A stretch of DNA of 64,000 nt from Kingella negevensis. GTDB taxonomy: Bacteria > Pseudomonadota > Gammaproteobacteria > Burkholderiales > Neisseriaceae. Under the pieces are notes generated by a model. That model was not told where the DNA came from. It made no database searches and saw nothing but the letters and a program-made list of their open reading frames with translations. Below are positions 9,984 to 17,808 of this stretch, one piece after another (position 1 is the first letter of the stretch; each line of letters starts with the position of its first letter). Both the position numbers and the translations under genes were made by a program. The DNA is taken from assembly GCF_030177895.1 (NCBI RefSeq), contig NZ_CP123448.1, positions 1,612,001-1,676,000 on the forward strand. The letters are read 5' to 3'.

Positions 9984-10448
9984 ATGAACGTAAAGCAAAG
10001 TATTATTGAGCAAGCGCAACTCAAAGGCTCGCAAATCACGCCCTTGCGCGAACAAGTGTTGGACATTGTGTTGCAACTGGACGGCGTGATTAAAGCCTAC
10101 ACCGTGTTGGCGCAAATGCAGCGCGTGAGTGAAGCCGTAGTCGCGCCGCCGACCGCGTACCGCGCGTTGGATTTTTGGGCTGAACAAGGCGTATTGCATA
10201 AAATCCCAGCTGTGAACGGTTACATTTTGTGCAGCCATGCGCGACACGAATGTGGCGGACATTGCCACGAAGCGCACGAACACCACAGCAGCAGTTTTAT
10301 TCTGGTGTGTACCGAATGCGGCGCAGTGGACGAGCAAAGTTTAAACAAAGAATGGTCAGCATTACGCGCTGGTGTGGAAAAATCAGGATTTGTGTTGAAT
10401 GAAGAACACGTGGTTTTGACGGGCATGTGCAGCAAATGCCGTAAGTAA
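9984..10448 (+). CDS. zur: Fur-family zinc uptake regulator Zur
   Basis: This 154-aa cytoplasmic metal-dependent repressor has a winged-helix DNA-binding half with PPTAYRALDFW (55-65), typical of Zur rather than Fur. A dimerisation half follows with a His/Cys-rich loop (CGGHCHEAHEHH, 90-101) and two CxxC pairs (C109/C112, C149/C152) for structural zinc. The ATG at 9984 is favoured because TGGAGA lies 8 bases upstream. An ATG at 9972 is possible. The next gene is a COG0523 metal chaperone, a common Zur target, which supports zinc rather than iron sensing. Confidence 0.88.
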   Translation: MNVKQSIIEQAQLKGSQITPLREQVLDIVLQLDGVIKAYTVLAQMQRVSEAVVAPPTAYRALDFWAEQGVLHKIPAVNGYILCSHARHECGGHCHEAHEHHSSSFILVCTECGAVDEQSLNKEWSALRAGVEKSGFVLNEEHVVLTGMCSKCRK

Positions 10449-10469
10449 TTTTTCAGGCTGCGTTTATTT

Positions 10470-10491
10470 GTAGGCTGGGTCGCGACCCAGC
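10470..10491. repeat. GTAGG-led hairpin repeat, unit A
   Basis: GTAGG at 10470-10474 leads into a perfect 18-bp palindrome GCTGGGTCGCGACCCAGC (10474-10491) and then an A-rich tail. It is related in layout to units at 11491, 30470, 44765 and 54489. Confidence 0.7.
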
Positions 10492-10499
10492 AAAAAATC

Positions 10500-10531
10500 T
10501 TTTCAGGCTGCCAATAAATGCAGCCTGAAAA
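10500..10531. repeat. inverted DUS pair between zur and zigA
   Basis: TTTTCAGGCTGC and GCAGCCTGAAAA are separated by 8 bp. It may attenuate transcription between zur and the downstream chaperone gene. Confidence 0.65.
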
Positions 10532-10558
10532 CCCATTTCACTTTTTTGAAACAACATC

Positions 10559-11485
10559 ATGCAAACACCCACAAAAATTCATCTCTTCACGGGCTTTCTT
10601 GGCACAGGCAAAACAACAGCCATTCGCAGCCTAATTGCCCAAAAGCCCAGCCACGAAAAATGGCTGCTGATTGTGAACGAATTTGGCGAAGTCGGCATTG
10701 ATGGCGCGGTGCTATCAAACAACGGCATTCCCGTTACCGAATTAACAGGCGGTTGCCTGTGTTGCAGCGCAGGCGCGGAGGTGGGCGATACCATGCGCCA
10801 AGTGTTAGCCGAATTTCAACCGACACGCATTTTGATTGAAGCGAGCGGTTTGGCACATGCTGCTGGTGTGATTGATGAACTGAAAACGCCCGAGTTCGCA
10901 CAAAAATTAGAAATCGCCGCTGCGTTCACATTGATTGACCCACGCCACTTTGCAGACGACAATTATTTTCGCAACCCTTTGTATTATGACCAAATTGGCG
11001 TGAGTGATGTGTTAGTCGCCAGCAAAATTGATTTGTGCAACGCAGAAGACTTGGCGCATTTTCGTGAACGTGCGACGAATTTGTTTCCGCCCAAAGCTTT
11101 GGTGGTGGAAACGGATAACGCCGCAATGCAACTGAGTTGGTTGGACACGGAAGTGGTGGCGAAATCACGTTATCGCTTGAAAACGCAGCCTGAAAACACG
11201 TTGGACTTTCAATCGCAAGGGTTTTCATTTGCGGCTGAATGCCAGTTTGATGTAGACAAGATTTCGCAGTTTTTTCAGCAGTTGCCGAATTTGGCGGACG
11301 GTTTGGTTCGTGCAAAAGGGGTGTTCCAGGTGGACGGCACTTGGGTGTGGTTGAATTGGTCTGACGGGCATTGGGGTGCAACGCAGGTGGCTTGGCGGCG
11401 CGATAATCGTTTTGAATTGATTGCGAAATCGTTTGATGTTGATGAAATTGAACGGTGTTTGCGGTTGGCTTTTCAGGCTGCGTGA
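10559..11485 (+). CDS. COG0523 (CobW/ZigA-type) GTP-dependent metal chaperone
   Basis: This 308-aa cytoplasmic GTPase delivers zinc to client enzymes under zinc limitation. The P-loop TGFLGTGKTT lies at 11-20, the family metal-binding motif GCLCC at 65-69, and the G4-like ASKIDL segment near 157, where SKID stands in for the usual NKxD. A C-terminal CobW_C domain follows. Linkage to zur 110 bp upstream supports the ZigA/YjiA-like reading. The last residues AFQAA are encoded by a DUS (TTTCAGGCTGC) just before the stop. Confidence 0.88.
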   Translation: MQTPTKIHLFTGFLGTGKTTAIRSLIAQKPSHEKWLLIVNEFGEVGIDGAVLSNNGIPVTELTGGCLCCSAGAEVGDTMRQVLAEFQPTRILIEASGLAHAAGVIDELKTPEFAQKLEIAAAFTLIDPRHFADDNYFRNPLYYDQIGVSDVLVASKIDLCNAEDLAHFRERATNLFPPKALVVETDNAAMQLSWLDTEVVAKSRYRLKTQPENTLDFQSQGFSFAAECQFDVDKISQFFQQLPNLADGLVRAKGVFQVDGTWVWLNWSDGHWGATQVAWRRDNRFELIAKSFDVDEIERCLRLAFQAA

Positions 11486-11490
11486 AGATT

Positions 11491-11512
11491 GTAGGCTTGG
11501 TTTTAACCCAGC
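11491..11512. repeat. GTAGG-led hairpin repeat, unit B
   Basis: GTAGG (11491-11495) leads into the imperfect palindrome GCTTGGTTTTAACCCAGC. Compared with unit A, the C-G pair near the loop is replaced by T-A, keeping the stem. One stem position (T/C) is mismatched. Like unit A, it follows a DUS. Confidence 0.6.
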
Positions 11513-11566
11513 AAAATCATTAGGTTAATTTTAGAAAGCAGCCTGAAAAATAAGGAAGGAAGTTTG

Positions 11567-12226
11567 ATGAATCGTTTTTATCCCTATCCCTTGATTGCGC
11601 GAGAAGGTTGGTGCGCGATTGGGGTGTTGATGGCGTTGAGCGCGTGTTCGGCGTATGCAGGTGGGCGTTGGACGTGGTGGCTGCTGGGTGCAACAGCGTT
11701 GGCAGCGTATCTGTTCCGCGATAGCGTCCGCAATATCCCGATGGACGATGATGTTGTGTTGTGTCCGTCTGACGGGCGCGTGGTGTTGGTGGAAAAGGCG
11801 ACTGACCCTGTGCAAAATGTAGATGCGCTAAAAATCAGTATTTACACGGGATTTTTTCGTGGTTATGCGGTGCGTTCGCCTGCGCGTGGGCGTTGGGTTC
11901 AGGCGGATTTGGTGGGCGGAAAGCATTGTTGGGCATGGCGCGACAAGGCTGGTTTGCTGAATCGGCGTTATGTTCTGCAGTTGCAAACGGACGCTGGCGT
12001 GCGGCTGACGATGGTGCAATCGTGCGGTAAGTTGGCGCGTGATGTGCAAAATATTGCGGTGGCAAATGAAACGGTGGTACGCGGCGAACGCTTGGGGTTT
12101 ACGACGTTGGGTGGGCGTGTTGATGTGTATTTGCCGATTGATGTTGTGCCGAATGTGGCGATTGGGGATAGAGTGAAAGCGAGTTCAACTGTGTTGGCAC
12201 GTTTGGCTCAGGAAAATGCAGCCTGA
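11567..12226 (+). CDS. phosphatidylserine decarboxylase homologue lacking catalytic residues
   Basis: This 219-aa protein is homologous over its length to the short neisserial type of Psd, which makes phosphatidylethanolamine. It has an N-terminal membrane segment (~14-50), CPSDGR with the retained Asp69, LKISIY, and RVDVYLP near 184. Two key sites are changed. The GS pair where Psd self-cleaves to form its pyruvoyl group reads GG here (182-183, codons GGT GGG), and the VHxxxSP segment with the catalytic His reads GYAVRSP (99-105). It therefore should not self-cleave or decarboxylate as known. The reading frame is intact and has a strong RBS (AAGGAAGGAAG). The stop TGA lies inside a DUS. A true psd may lie elsewhere. 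Confidence 0.85.
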   Translation: MNRFYPYPLIAREGWCAIGVLMALSACSAYAGGRWTWWLLGATALAAYLFRDSVRNIPMDDDVVLCPSDGRVVLVEKATDPVQNVDALKISIYTGFFRGYAVRSPARGRWVQADLVGGKHCWAWRDKAGLLNRRYVLQLQTDAGVRLTMVQSCGKLARDVQNIAVANETVVRGERLGFTTLGGRVDVYLPIDVVPNVAIGDRVKASSTVLARLAQENAA

Positions 12227-12243
12227 AAAAGTTTTCAGGCTGC
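12219..12243 (+). terminator. DUS-pair hairpin overlapping the stop codon
   Basis: GCAGCCTGAAAA (12219-12230) contains the TGA stop of the Psd homologue and pairs with TTTTCAGGCTGC (12232-12243). No long T-run follows, so termination may be partial. Confidence 0.55.
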
Positions 12244-12263
12244 GATAGATTAAGGTTGTGGAT

Positions 12264-13124
12264 ATGTCGCATAGAAAACGTGTTGCTAGAAAACTGGTTC
12301 GCCATCCTTTTTGGCAGGCGGACAAGCCTTATTTGCATGACCATACCATTACGGACGCTCGGTTTAGAAAACTGGGCTATATGATGGCTTTTTGCGCTGG
12401 CGCGATTAACGCTGGCGGTTTTTTTGCAGTGGCGAGTTATACATCTCACGTTTCGGGGACGCTTTCGCGTGTGGCGGATAGTGTGGCGATGGGCGATTGG
12501 AAAATGGCGGTTTCTGCGCTGCTGGGGGCGTTGAGTTTTTTGTTTGGTGCGATTTTGGCGAGCTTTTCTATTTTGTGGGGGCAACGTCATCATTTTCGTA
12601 GTTGCTACGGTTTGGCGATGTGGGCGGAAGCTGGTTTTTTGCTGCTGTTTAGCATATTTGGAGTGGCTTTAACGCGATTTGGTGCGGCGATGATTGCGCC
12701 TACTTTTATGTTGCTGTGCTTTATCATGGGTATGCACAATACGGTGATGAGTGTGCTGTCGGGCGGTGCAGTGCGCTCTACGCACATGACGGGTTCAACG
12801 ACTGATTTGGGAATTGAGTTGTCGCGGGCGTTGTATTACAGCAAGAGCAGTAATCCGAAATTGCCTGATGTGAAAGTAAATCGCCCGAAAATATTATTGT
12901 TGGCTGGGACGATTATCAATTTTGTGTTGGGTGGGATTGCTGGGGCGTATGGTTATAATCGGTTTGGTTATTATTTTACGTTGCCTGTTTCGGGGATGTT
13001 GTTTATTTTGGGTGTGGGGTCTGTGGGTTATGATGTGAAAATCCGCATGAAATGGTGGCTGATTAACAAGATTCGTGAGCGCGAGAGAGCTAAAAGAAAA
13101 GCGGCGCATGAGAAGAAAGAATAA
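12264..13124 (+). CDS. YoaK/DUF1275 family membrane protein
   Basis: This 286-aa inner-membrane protein has about six predicted membrane segments from residue ~35 to ~245, and basic tails at both ends. The N-terminal half has the DUF1275 pattern (GAINAGGFFAV, then YTSHVSGTLSRVAD near 55-68). The family function is unknown. The ATG at 12264 is chosen over the GTG at 12258 for its spacing to AAGG. It is co-directional with the Psd homologue. Membrane location is predicted, and nothing more specific can be said. Confidence 0.85.
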   Translation: MSHRKRVARKLVRHPFWQADKPYLHDHTITDARFRKLGYMMAFCAGAINAGGFFAVASYTSHVSGTLSRVADSVAMGDWKMAVSALLGALSFLFGAILASFSILWGQRHHFRSCYGLAMWAEAGFLLLFSIFGVALTRFGAAMIAPTFMLLCFIMGMHNTVMSVLSGGAVRSTHMTGSTTDLGIELSRALYYSKSSNPKLPDVKVNRPKILLLAGTIINFVLGGIAGAYGYNRFGYYFTLPVSGMLFILGVGSVGYDVKIRMKWWLINKIRERERAKRKAAHEKKE

Positions 13125-13146
13125 GTTTCAGGCTGTCTGAAAATAT

Positions 13147-13178
13147 AAAAAAAGCACTTCGTAATGAAGTGCTTTTTT
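13147..13178. terminator. bidirectional terminator
   Basis: AAAAAGCACTTC and GAAGTGCTTTTTT form a strong stem with a short loop, flanked by A and T runs. It serves the YoaK-family gene (+) and rpsI (-). Confidence 0.9.
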
Positions 13179-13198
13179 GTATGAGTAAAACGTAAAAA

Positions 13199-13591
13199 TT
13201 AACGTTTTGAGAATTGTTTTGCACGACGTGCCTTGCGCAAACCTGGTTTTTTACGTTCAACTTCACGAGCATCGCGAGTAACGAAACCTGCTTGAGACAA
13301 CACTGATTTCAAAGCTGCATCGTAATCAACCAATGCACGAGTGATACCGTGACGAACTGCGCCTGATTGACCAGTTTCACCGCCGCCTACTACGTTTACT
13401 TTGATATCAAAAGATTCTAAGTTTTCAGTCAAAGCCAATGGCTGACGAACAACCATGCGGCTAGTTTCGCGTGAGAAAAATTCATCAACTGGACGACCGT
13501 TTACGATGATTTGACCTGTGCCTCTTTGCAAGAACACCCGAGCTACTGAGCTTTTACGGCGACCTGTGCCGTAGTAATATTTACCGTTCAT
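13199..13591 (-). CDS. rpsI: 30S ribosomal protein S9
   Basis: This 130-aa small-subunit protein has a C-terminal tail (KAQFSKR type; here RRAKQFSKR) that reaches the decoding P site. It carries the family signatures [13 protein letters not shown] near 7-19 and [15 protein letters not shown] near 70-84. It is the second gene of the rplM-rpsI operon, with a 15-bp gap. Length and composition are normal. Confidence 0.98.
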   Translation of the reverse strand: MNGKYYYGTGRRKSSVARVFLQRGTGQIIVNGRPVDEFFSRETSRMVVRQPLALTENLESFDIKVNVVGGGETGQSGAVRHGITRALVDYDAALKSVLSQAGFVTRDAREVERKKPGLRKARRAKQFSKR

Positions 13592-13606
13592 TATTCCGTG
13601 TCCTTA

Positions 13607-14035
13607 TTAAATATCCAAAACTTTAGGTTGTTGTGCAGCGTGTTGGTGTTCAGCACCTGCGTAAACTTTCAGTTTTTTAATCATTGCATAGCCCAAAGGA
13701 CCTTTTGGCAACATACCTTTTACGGCTGTTTCCAATGCGCGACCTGGGAATTTGTCTTGCATTTCGCGGAATGTACGCTCGTAGATACCACCTGGGAAAC
13801 CAGAGTGACGGTAGTATTTTTTGCCTTCAAATTTGTTACCTGTTACACGCAATTTGTCTGCGTTGATAACGATGATGTAATCACCAGTATCTACGTGAGG
13901 TGTGTATTCAGGTTTGTGTTTGCCACGCAAGCGGCTGGCAACTTCGGCTGCTACTCGACCCAACACTTTATCTGTTGCATCGATTACAAACCATTCGCGT
14001 TGCACTTCGTGCGGTTTCGCTGAAAAGGTTTTCAT
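13607..14035 (-). CDS. rplM: 50S ribosomal protein L13
   Basis: This 142-aa large-subunit assembly protein begins [11 protein letters not shown] and carries the L13 signature [11 protein letters not shown] near 105-115. The start at 14035 matches the family. An upstream extension of the frame to 14104 is not coding. It is the first gene of the rplM-rpsI operon. Confidence 0.98.
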   Translation of the reverse strand: MKTFSAKPHEVQREWFVIDATDKVLGRVAAEVASRLRGKHKPEYTPHVDTGDYIIVINADKLRVTGNKFEGKKYYRHSGFPGGIYERTFREMQDKFPGRALETAVKGMLPKGPLGYAMIKKLKVYAGAEHQHAAQQPKVLDI

Positions 14036-14123
14036 GGGATTAAGTCCAATATAAATATAATAATAGAAACCGCTAATTTTAGGGGAATTATTGGTTTGTG
14101 TCAATCGCTATTTCGCTTAAAAC

Positions 14124-15689
14124 TTACCCTTTAAATTCTAAAAAATCGTTCACGCCATTTTCGCAACGGATGAGTTTTTTCTCTAGCGTGTTTTGCAATA
14201 ACGCGTCGTTTTGGGGTAGGGCGGCGCGTTCGGCTTCGTTGTGCCACAGATGGTAGGCGATGCCTGCAAATTTGAGATTGCGACGTTGGCAGCCTGAATG
14301 ATACAAGCGTGCGACAAATTCGCTGTCTTCGCGTCCCCAGCCGATGAAATCGTTGTTGAAGCCGTTGATTTCTAGTGCGTCTTCGCGGAAGAAACCCATG
14401 TTGCAGCTTTTGATGGATTTGTGGCTTTGGCTTTTTTTGTTCCAAATTTGGCGGCTTAAAATGGGACAGCGTACGGCAGACAGGCGTTTTCCTATGCCGT
14501 CGTGCCATGGTTTGATGCTTTCTGTTTTTTCAGGCTGCGTGAGAATAGCTTGGGTTTTCTCTTGGGTGAGTAAAACGCGTGAGCCTTGAATCAGGGTGTT
14601 TTTTTGCGCGGCTTGTATGTGGTCTTCTATAAAGTGTTTTTCTAATAGCATGTCGCCATCGATGATGACGATGTATTCGGATTTTGCGGTGGCTAGGGCG
14701 CGGTTGCGACTTTGGGCGGCGCGGAAGCCGTTGTCTTCTTGCCAGATGTGTTGCACGGGAATGGGGGATTTTTGGGCAAATTGGGCGATGGTATCAGCGG
14801 TGTCTTGGCGTGAACCGTCATCGGCAATGAGGATTTCTTGGGGTAATTGGGTTTGGGTTAATACGGAATTGAGGACTTTCTGTAGTGCGTCTGGGCGGTT
14901 GTAGGTGGTGATGATTAGGGATACTTTCAGACTGCGATTGCGTTCGTTGAGTTTGGCGTATTTGTAATACGAACCTGCGGCTTGGGATAGGGAGATGGTT
15001 AAGCCGTCTGCGCCGTGTTGGTAGCCGCGTTTGAATAGGTAGCTTTTGATGAAAGCGGCTGTGCCATGCAATAGGGCGGACGGGGCGGACGTGCGTTTTT
15101 GGTGGGCAAACTGGTCGGCAAATAGGCTGCTGTATTGTTGCATTTTGCGGATAAGGTCGTCTGCGCTATCAAAAGAATAGTGTTTCAGGCTGCCTGTTAG
15201 GGTTTTGTTTACTGTGTTTTCAGGCTGCATGATGGATTCGTGGACGGCTCGGTCTGTGAATTGGGTGTGGGCGCGGTTGTATAGGCGTGGAATGATGTCG
15301 GGTGACCAGCCGCAGCCTGAAATAGGTTGGCTTCGGTAGTGGTTGGTGCGGGAAATGGAGTAGAGTGTGTTGGATTGGGATAGGTCTGCTCGGGCGATGG
15401 CGTTGAGTAGCTCGGGTGTGATGACTTCGTCGCTGTCAATGCTGAATATCCAGTCGTTTTTGGCGAGTGCGCTGGCGCGGTTTTTCATGTTGCCGAAGCC
15501 GTCAAATTCTGGGTGGCTGTGGTAGGCAACATTGGGGTATTTTTGGGCGATGTTTGGGGTTTGGTCGGTTGAGCCGTTGTCTAGCAAGATGACTTCGCTA
15601 AATGGGGTGAGTGATTGCAGCACTTGGTCTAAGTGGCGTTCTGCGTTTTTGGCTAGGATAACGGCGGAAATGGGTAGGGGTGTATTCAT
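14124..15689 (-). CDS. fusion of two family-2 glycosyltransferases
   Basis: The 521-aa protein has two GT-A domains. Residues 5-250 resemble the WaaE/KdtX-type lipopolysaccharide-core glucosyltransferases (ILAKNAERHL at 11-20, DNGSTDQT at 37-44, the metal site DSD at 85-87, and YYKYAKL at the domain end). Residues 255-521 form a second GT2 domain with a galactosyltransferase 7C-like end (VSLIITTYNRPD from 256, DGD at 344-346, GWGREDSEF near 465). The joint (ERNRSLK, 249-255) is encoded by a DUS with one mismatch. The likely role is adding two sugars to lipooligosaccharide or a glycan at the cytoplasmic membrane face. The start at 15689 begins just after the small gene upstream. Acceptor and donors are not evident. 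Confidence 0.85.
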   Translation of the reverse strand: MNTPLPISAVILAKNAERHLDQVLQSLTPFSEVILLDNGSTDQTPNIAQKYPNVAYHSHPEFDGFGNMKNRASALAKNDWIFSIDSDEVITPELLNAIARADLSQSNTLYSISRTNHYRSQPISGCGWSPDIIPRLYNRAHTQFTDRAVHESIMQPENTVNKTLTGSLKHYSFDSADDLIRKMQQYSSLFADQFAHQKRTSAPSALLHGTAAFIKSYLFKRGYQHGADGLTISLSQAAGSYYKYAKLNERNRSLKVSLIITTYNRPDALQKVLNSVLTQTQLPQEILIADDGSRQDTADTIAQFAQKSPIPVQHIWQEDNGFRAAQSRNRALATAKSEYIVIIDGDMLLEKHFIEDHIQAAQKNTLIQGSRVLLTQEKTQAILTQPEKTESIKPWHDGIGKRLSAVRCPILSRQIWNKKSQSHKSIKSCNMGFFREDALEINGFNNDFIGWGREDSEFVARLYHSGCQRRNLKFAGIAYHLWHNEAERAALPQNDALLQNTLEKKLIRCENGVNDFLEFKG

Positions 15690-15691
15690 GG

Positions 15692-15868
15692 TTATTTTGT
15701 GTTGAGTAATGCCCACGCTGCGATGAGTAGGCTGATGATGAGTAATAGTTTGGCAAACAGGCGGGTAAATTGGTCTATGCTGCGTTTTTGTTGGGGGTTG
15801 AGCAGGGTTCGCCAGATGAGAGCGAGTAGTACCAATATGCCGATTGCGGTGAAATATCGGGTTAGCAT
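15692..15868 (-). CDS. small two-segment membrane protein (58 aa)
   Basis: This 58-aa open frame ends 2 bp before the glycosyltransferase start (TAACCATG). It encodes two hydrophobic stretches, ~7-23 and ~39-56, separated by a basic, polar loop (NPQQKRSIDQ), consistent with a hairpin in the inner membrane. It is not recognised. The tight spacing suggests co-translation with the glycosyltransferase. No good Shine-Dalgarno is seen. Support is the clean hydropathy pattern and gene-like spacing. Confidence 0.55.
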   Translation of the reverse strand: MLTRYFTAIGILVLLALIWRTLLNPQQKRSIDQFTRLFAKLLLIISLLIAAWALLNTK

Positions 15869-15890
15869 GGGGATAGTCTAACACAATACA

Positions 15891-15926
15891 AAACGCAGCC
15901 TGAAAACTGTTTTTCAGGCTGCGTTT
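15891..15926. terminator. bidirectional DUS-pair terminator
   Basis: AAACGCAGCCTGAAAA pairs with TTTTCAGGCTGCGTTT. It lies after the secreted protein at 15934-16377, transcribed leftward. Confidence 0.75.
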
Positions 15927-15933
15927 GTGTGGA

Positions 15934-16377
15934 TTATCGTGTGAGTTTTGCGGTGGCTGCCTTGTCTAGTTTGCAGCCTTCAGCAATAATTTCTTGTTGT
16001 GCGCCTGCGACTTTGGCTACTGATAATTTGCCGCCATCAACTGTGGCTACGGTGTTGGCATCTGCTGGGAAGGCTGTCCAAACGGTGGTTGGTTTTTCTG
16101 GGTCGTTGCTGATAAAGCGGTTCATAATCACGAAGTCGTCGCGCCACATGCCTGGGGTGATTTCTGAATTATTCAGTTTTAATTGTGCGACCACGATTTT
16201 GTTATCTTTGATGCCGTACATGGCGGTTATGGGCATGGTGTCTTGTTTGCCTGCGATGGCGATTTTGCAGGTGTAAGCGACTTCTTTGATGCTGTCGATT
16301 TCTGGCGTGTCTGCTGCGTGTACGTTTAATGCGGTTGCGGCTAATGTGGCTACGATTAAAGTTTGAATTTTTTTCAT
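15934..16377 (-). CDS. secreted protein, possible MliC/ACP-like fold
   Basis: This 147-aa protein has a clear Sec signal peptide (1-21, ending HAA). The mature part has two Cys: one in VAYTCK near 35 and one in EGCKLD near 136. This recalls the disulfide-closed beta-barrel of MliC/ACP lysozyme inhibitors, whose clearer member lies at 29061-29423. The resemblance is in pattern only and the function is uncertain. It probably acts in the periplasm or at the surface. It ends at a DUS terminator. Confidence 0.7.
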   Translation of the reverse strand: MKKIQTLIVATLAATALNVHAADTPEIDSIKEVAYTCKIAIAGKQDTMPITAMYGIKDNKIVVAQLKLNNSEITPGMWRDDFVIMNRFISNDPEKPTTVWTAFPADANTVATVDGGKLSVAKVAGAQQEIIAEGCKLDKAATAKLTR

Positions 16378-16491
16378 GATAGTTCCTTTGTTTGAGGTTT
16401 AGCCGAATGGCTGAATGAGAGGGATTAAACAGTTTTTCAGGCTGCGTTGTCAAACGTGTGAAATAAACTTTTCGTTTTCTGACATAAAAGT

Positions 16492-16824
16492 TTAATGATT
16501 AGATGATTGTGAAAACAGGTTAATCACAACCACGCCGCCGATAATCATTGCCATGCCGATAATGGCAGGCAAATCAGGTTTTTGTCCCATAAAAATCCAT
16601 GCAATTAATGCAGTGATAACAATGCCGACACCCGACCAAATGGCGTAAGTAATCCCCACAGGCAGCACACGAAAAACCAGCGACACCAAATAAAACGCCA
16701 CGCTATACGCGGCAATCGCGCCTAACGTGGGGGTGAGTTTTGTGAAACCGTCGCTGTATTTCAGCAGCATTGTGCCGCAAATTTCAGCGGTGATGGCAAT
16801 GGCTAGTAAAATCCAATGGTTCAT
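16492..16824 (-). CDS. small multidrug resistance (SMR) efflux protein
   Basis: This 110-aa inner-membrane protein has four membrane helices and functions as an antiparallel dimer exchanging protons for cationic drugs or quaternary ammonium compounds. The essential Glu14 lies in AITAEICGT. YAIWSGVG near 61-68 is the family motif of the third helix. Length is typical of EmrE/QacE. Family subgroup (drug exporter or guanidinium exporter) cannot be settled here. A DUS lies just upstream. Confidence 0.92.
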   Translation of the reverse strand: MNHWILLAIAITAEICGTMLLKYSDGFTKLTPTLGAIAAYSVAFYLVSLVFRVLPVGITYAIWSGVGIVITALIAWIFMGQKPDLPAIIGMAMIIGGVVVINLFSQSSNH

Positions 16825-16867
16825 TTTTGTCCTTATATTTTCAGGCTGCCTGAAATATCACGATTTT

Positions 16868-16884
16868 GTCGGCGAACTGCCGAC
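16868..16884. repeat. GTCGGC hairpin, copy 1
   Basis: GTCGGC-gaact-GCCGAC forms a 6-bp GC-rich stem between apaH and the SMR gene. A close relative lies at 48095-48111. Confidence 0.5.
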
Positions 16885-16908
16885 ATTCCATTTTTGCAGC
16901 CTGAAAAA

Positions 16909-17733
16909 CTAGTCGCCCAATAATTGACGCGGCTGAAAACTAGGCTGCGTGAAACGTTCGTCCGTTTGCAAATTCACCGCCGTCAAAGTATCGCCCCACA
17001 ACGCGCCTGTATCCAACGCCAAAATCCCATTTTCGCAGCGATACCCCAACGCCGACCAATGCCCGAACACAATCGTATGGCTTAAATGCTGGCGATTAGG
17101 CGCGTCAAACCACGCCATTTTGTCTGCAGGAATATCTTGATATTCTTCTTTAAAATCATAATCCAAGCTGCCATCTGCATTTAACACGCGCATACGCGTC
17201 AGCACATTGGTGGTAAAACGCAAACGGTCTAAACCCTGCGTTTCAGGCTGCCAACGATTGGGCGAGTTGCCATACATTTGCGCGAAAAAATCACTGGCGT
17301 GGTAGCCTGAAATCTCATTAGCCACCTCGTCAGCCAAACTTTGTGCTTGCGCGACCGTCCATTGCGGCAACAAACCTGCGTGAACCAAAACGTGCGTATC
17401 CGTGTGCAACATCAACGGCTGATTGCGCAACCAATCGCGCATTTTCGGCGCATGCTGGTGTTGCAAAATATTGCCCACTGTATCGCGGCGTTTCAGCTTG
17501 CCGAAGCCGTGCATTAACGCCAGCAAATGCAAATCATGGTTGCCCAGCACCATTTGCACGCTGCTTTCGTGCTGCATACAAAACTGCAAACATTCCAGCG
17601 ATTGCGGCCCACGGTTCACAATATCGCCGACCAGCCAAAGCGTGTCTGCGCCGTGATTGAAACCTATTATGTTTAACAGCGCGCCTAGCTCTGAAAAACA
17701 GCCTTGTAAATCGCCGATTGCGTAATGTGCCAT
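16909..17733 (-). CDS. apaH: diadenosine tetraphosphatase, symmetrical
   Basis: This 274-aa metallophosphoesterase hydrolyses Ap4A to two ADP and removes Np4-type RNA caps. Metal motifs are GDLQGC near 6, GDIVNRG near 47 and GNHD near 75. The start at 17733 gives MAHYAIGDLQG as in other ApaH proteins. The longer frame to 17769 is not supported. Length is normal. Confidence 0.95.
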   Translation of the reverse strand: MAHYAIGDLQGCFSELGALLNIIGFNHGADTLWLVGDIVNRGPQSLECLQFCMQHESSVQMVLGNHDLHLLALMHGFGKLKRRDTVGNILQHQHAPKMRDWLRNQPLMLHTDTHVLVHAGLLPQWTVAQAQSLADEVANEISGYHASDFFAQMYGNSPNRWQPETQGLDRLRFTTNVLTRMRVLNADGSLDYDFKEEYQDIPADKMAWFDAPNRQHLSHTIVFGHWSALGYRCENGILALDTGALWGDTLTAVNLQTDERFTQPSFQPRQLLGD

Positions 17734-17772
17734 GATGTGTGTCCGTGTAGAAAAAACAGATTTTAACATTTC

Positions 17773-17784
17773 AGGCAGCCTGAA
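17773..17784 (+). repeat. canonical AG-kingDUS 12-mer
   Basis: AGGCAGCCTGAA, the full 12-mer of the kingDUS dialect, sits between the divergent apaH and GNAT genes. It is one example of the many copies in the window. Most share only GCAGCCTGAA with variable leading bases. Confidence 0.85.
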
Positions 17785-17808
17785 ACATCGTTATATAAAA
17801 GGACAAGC

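Noticed and set aside
15690..15884. N-terminal extension of the glycosyltransferase frame to 15884
   Set aside because: Low-complexity His/Pro/Thr-rich translation. The 58-aa membrane protein in another frame of the same strand explains this DNA better.
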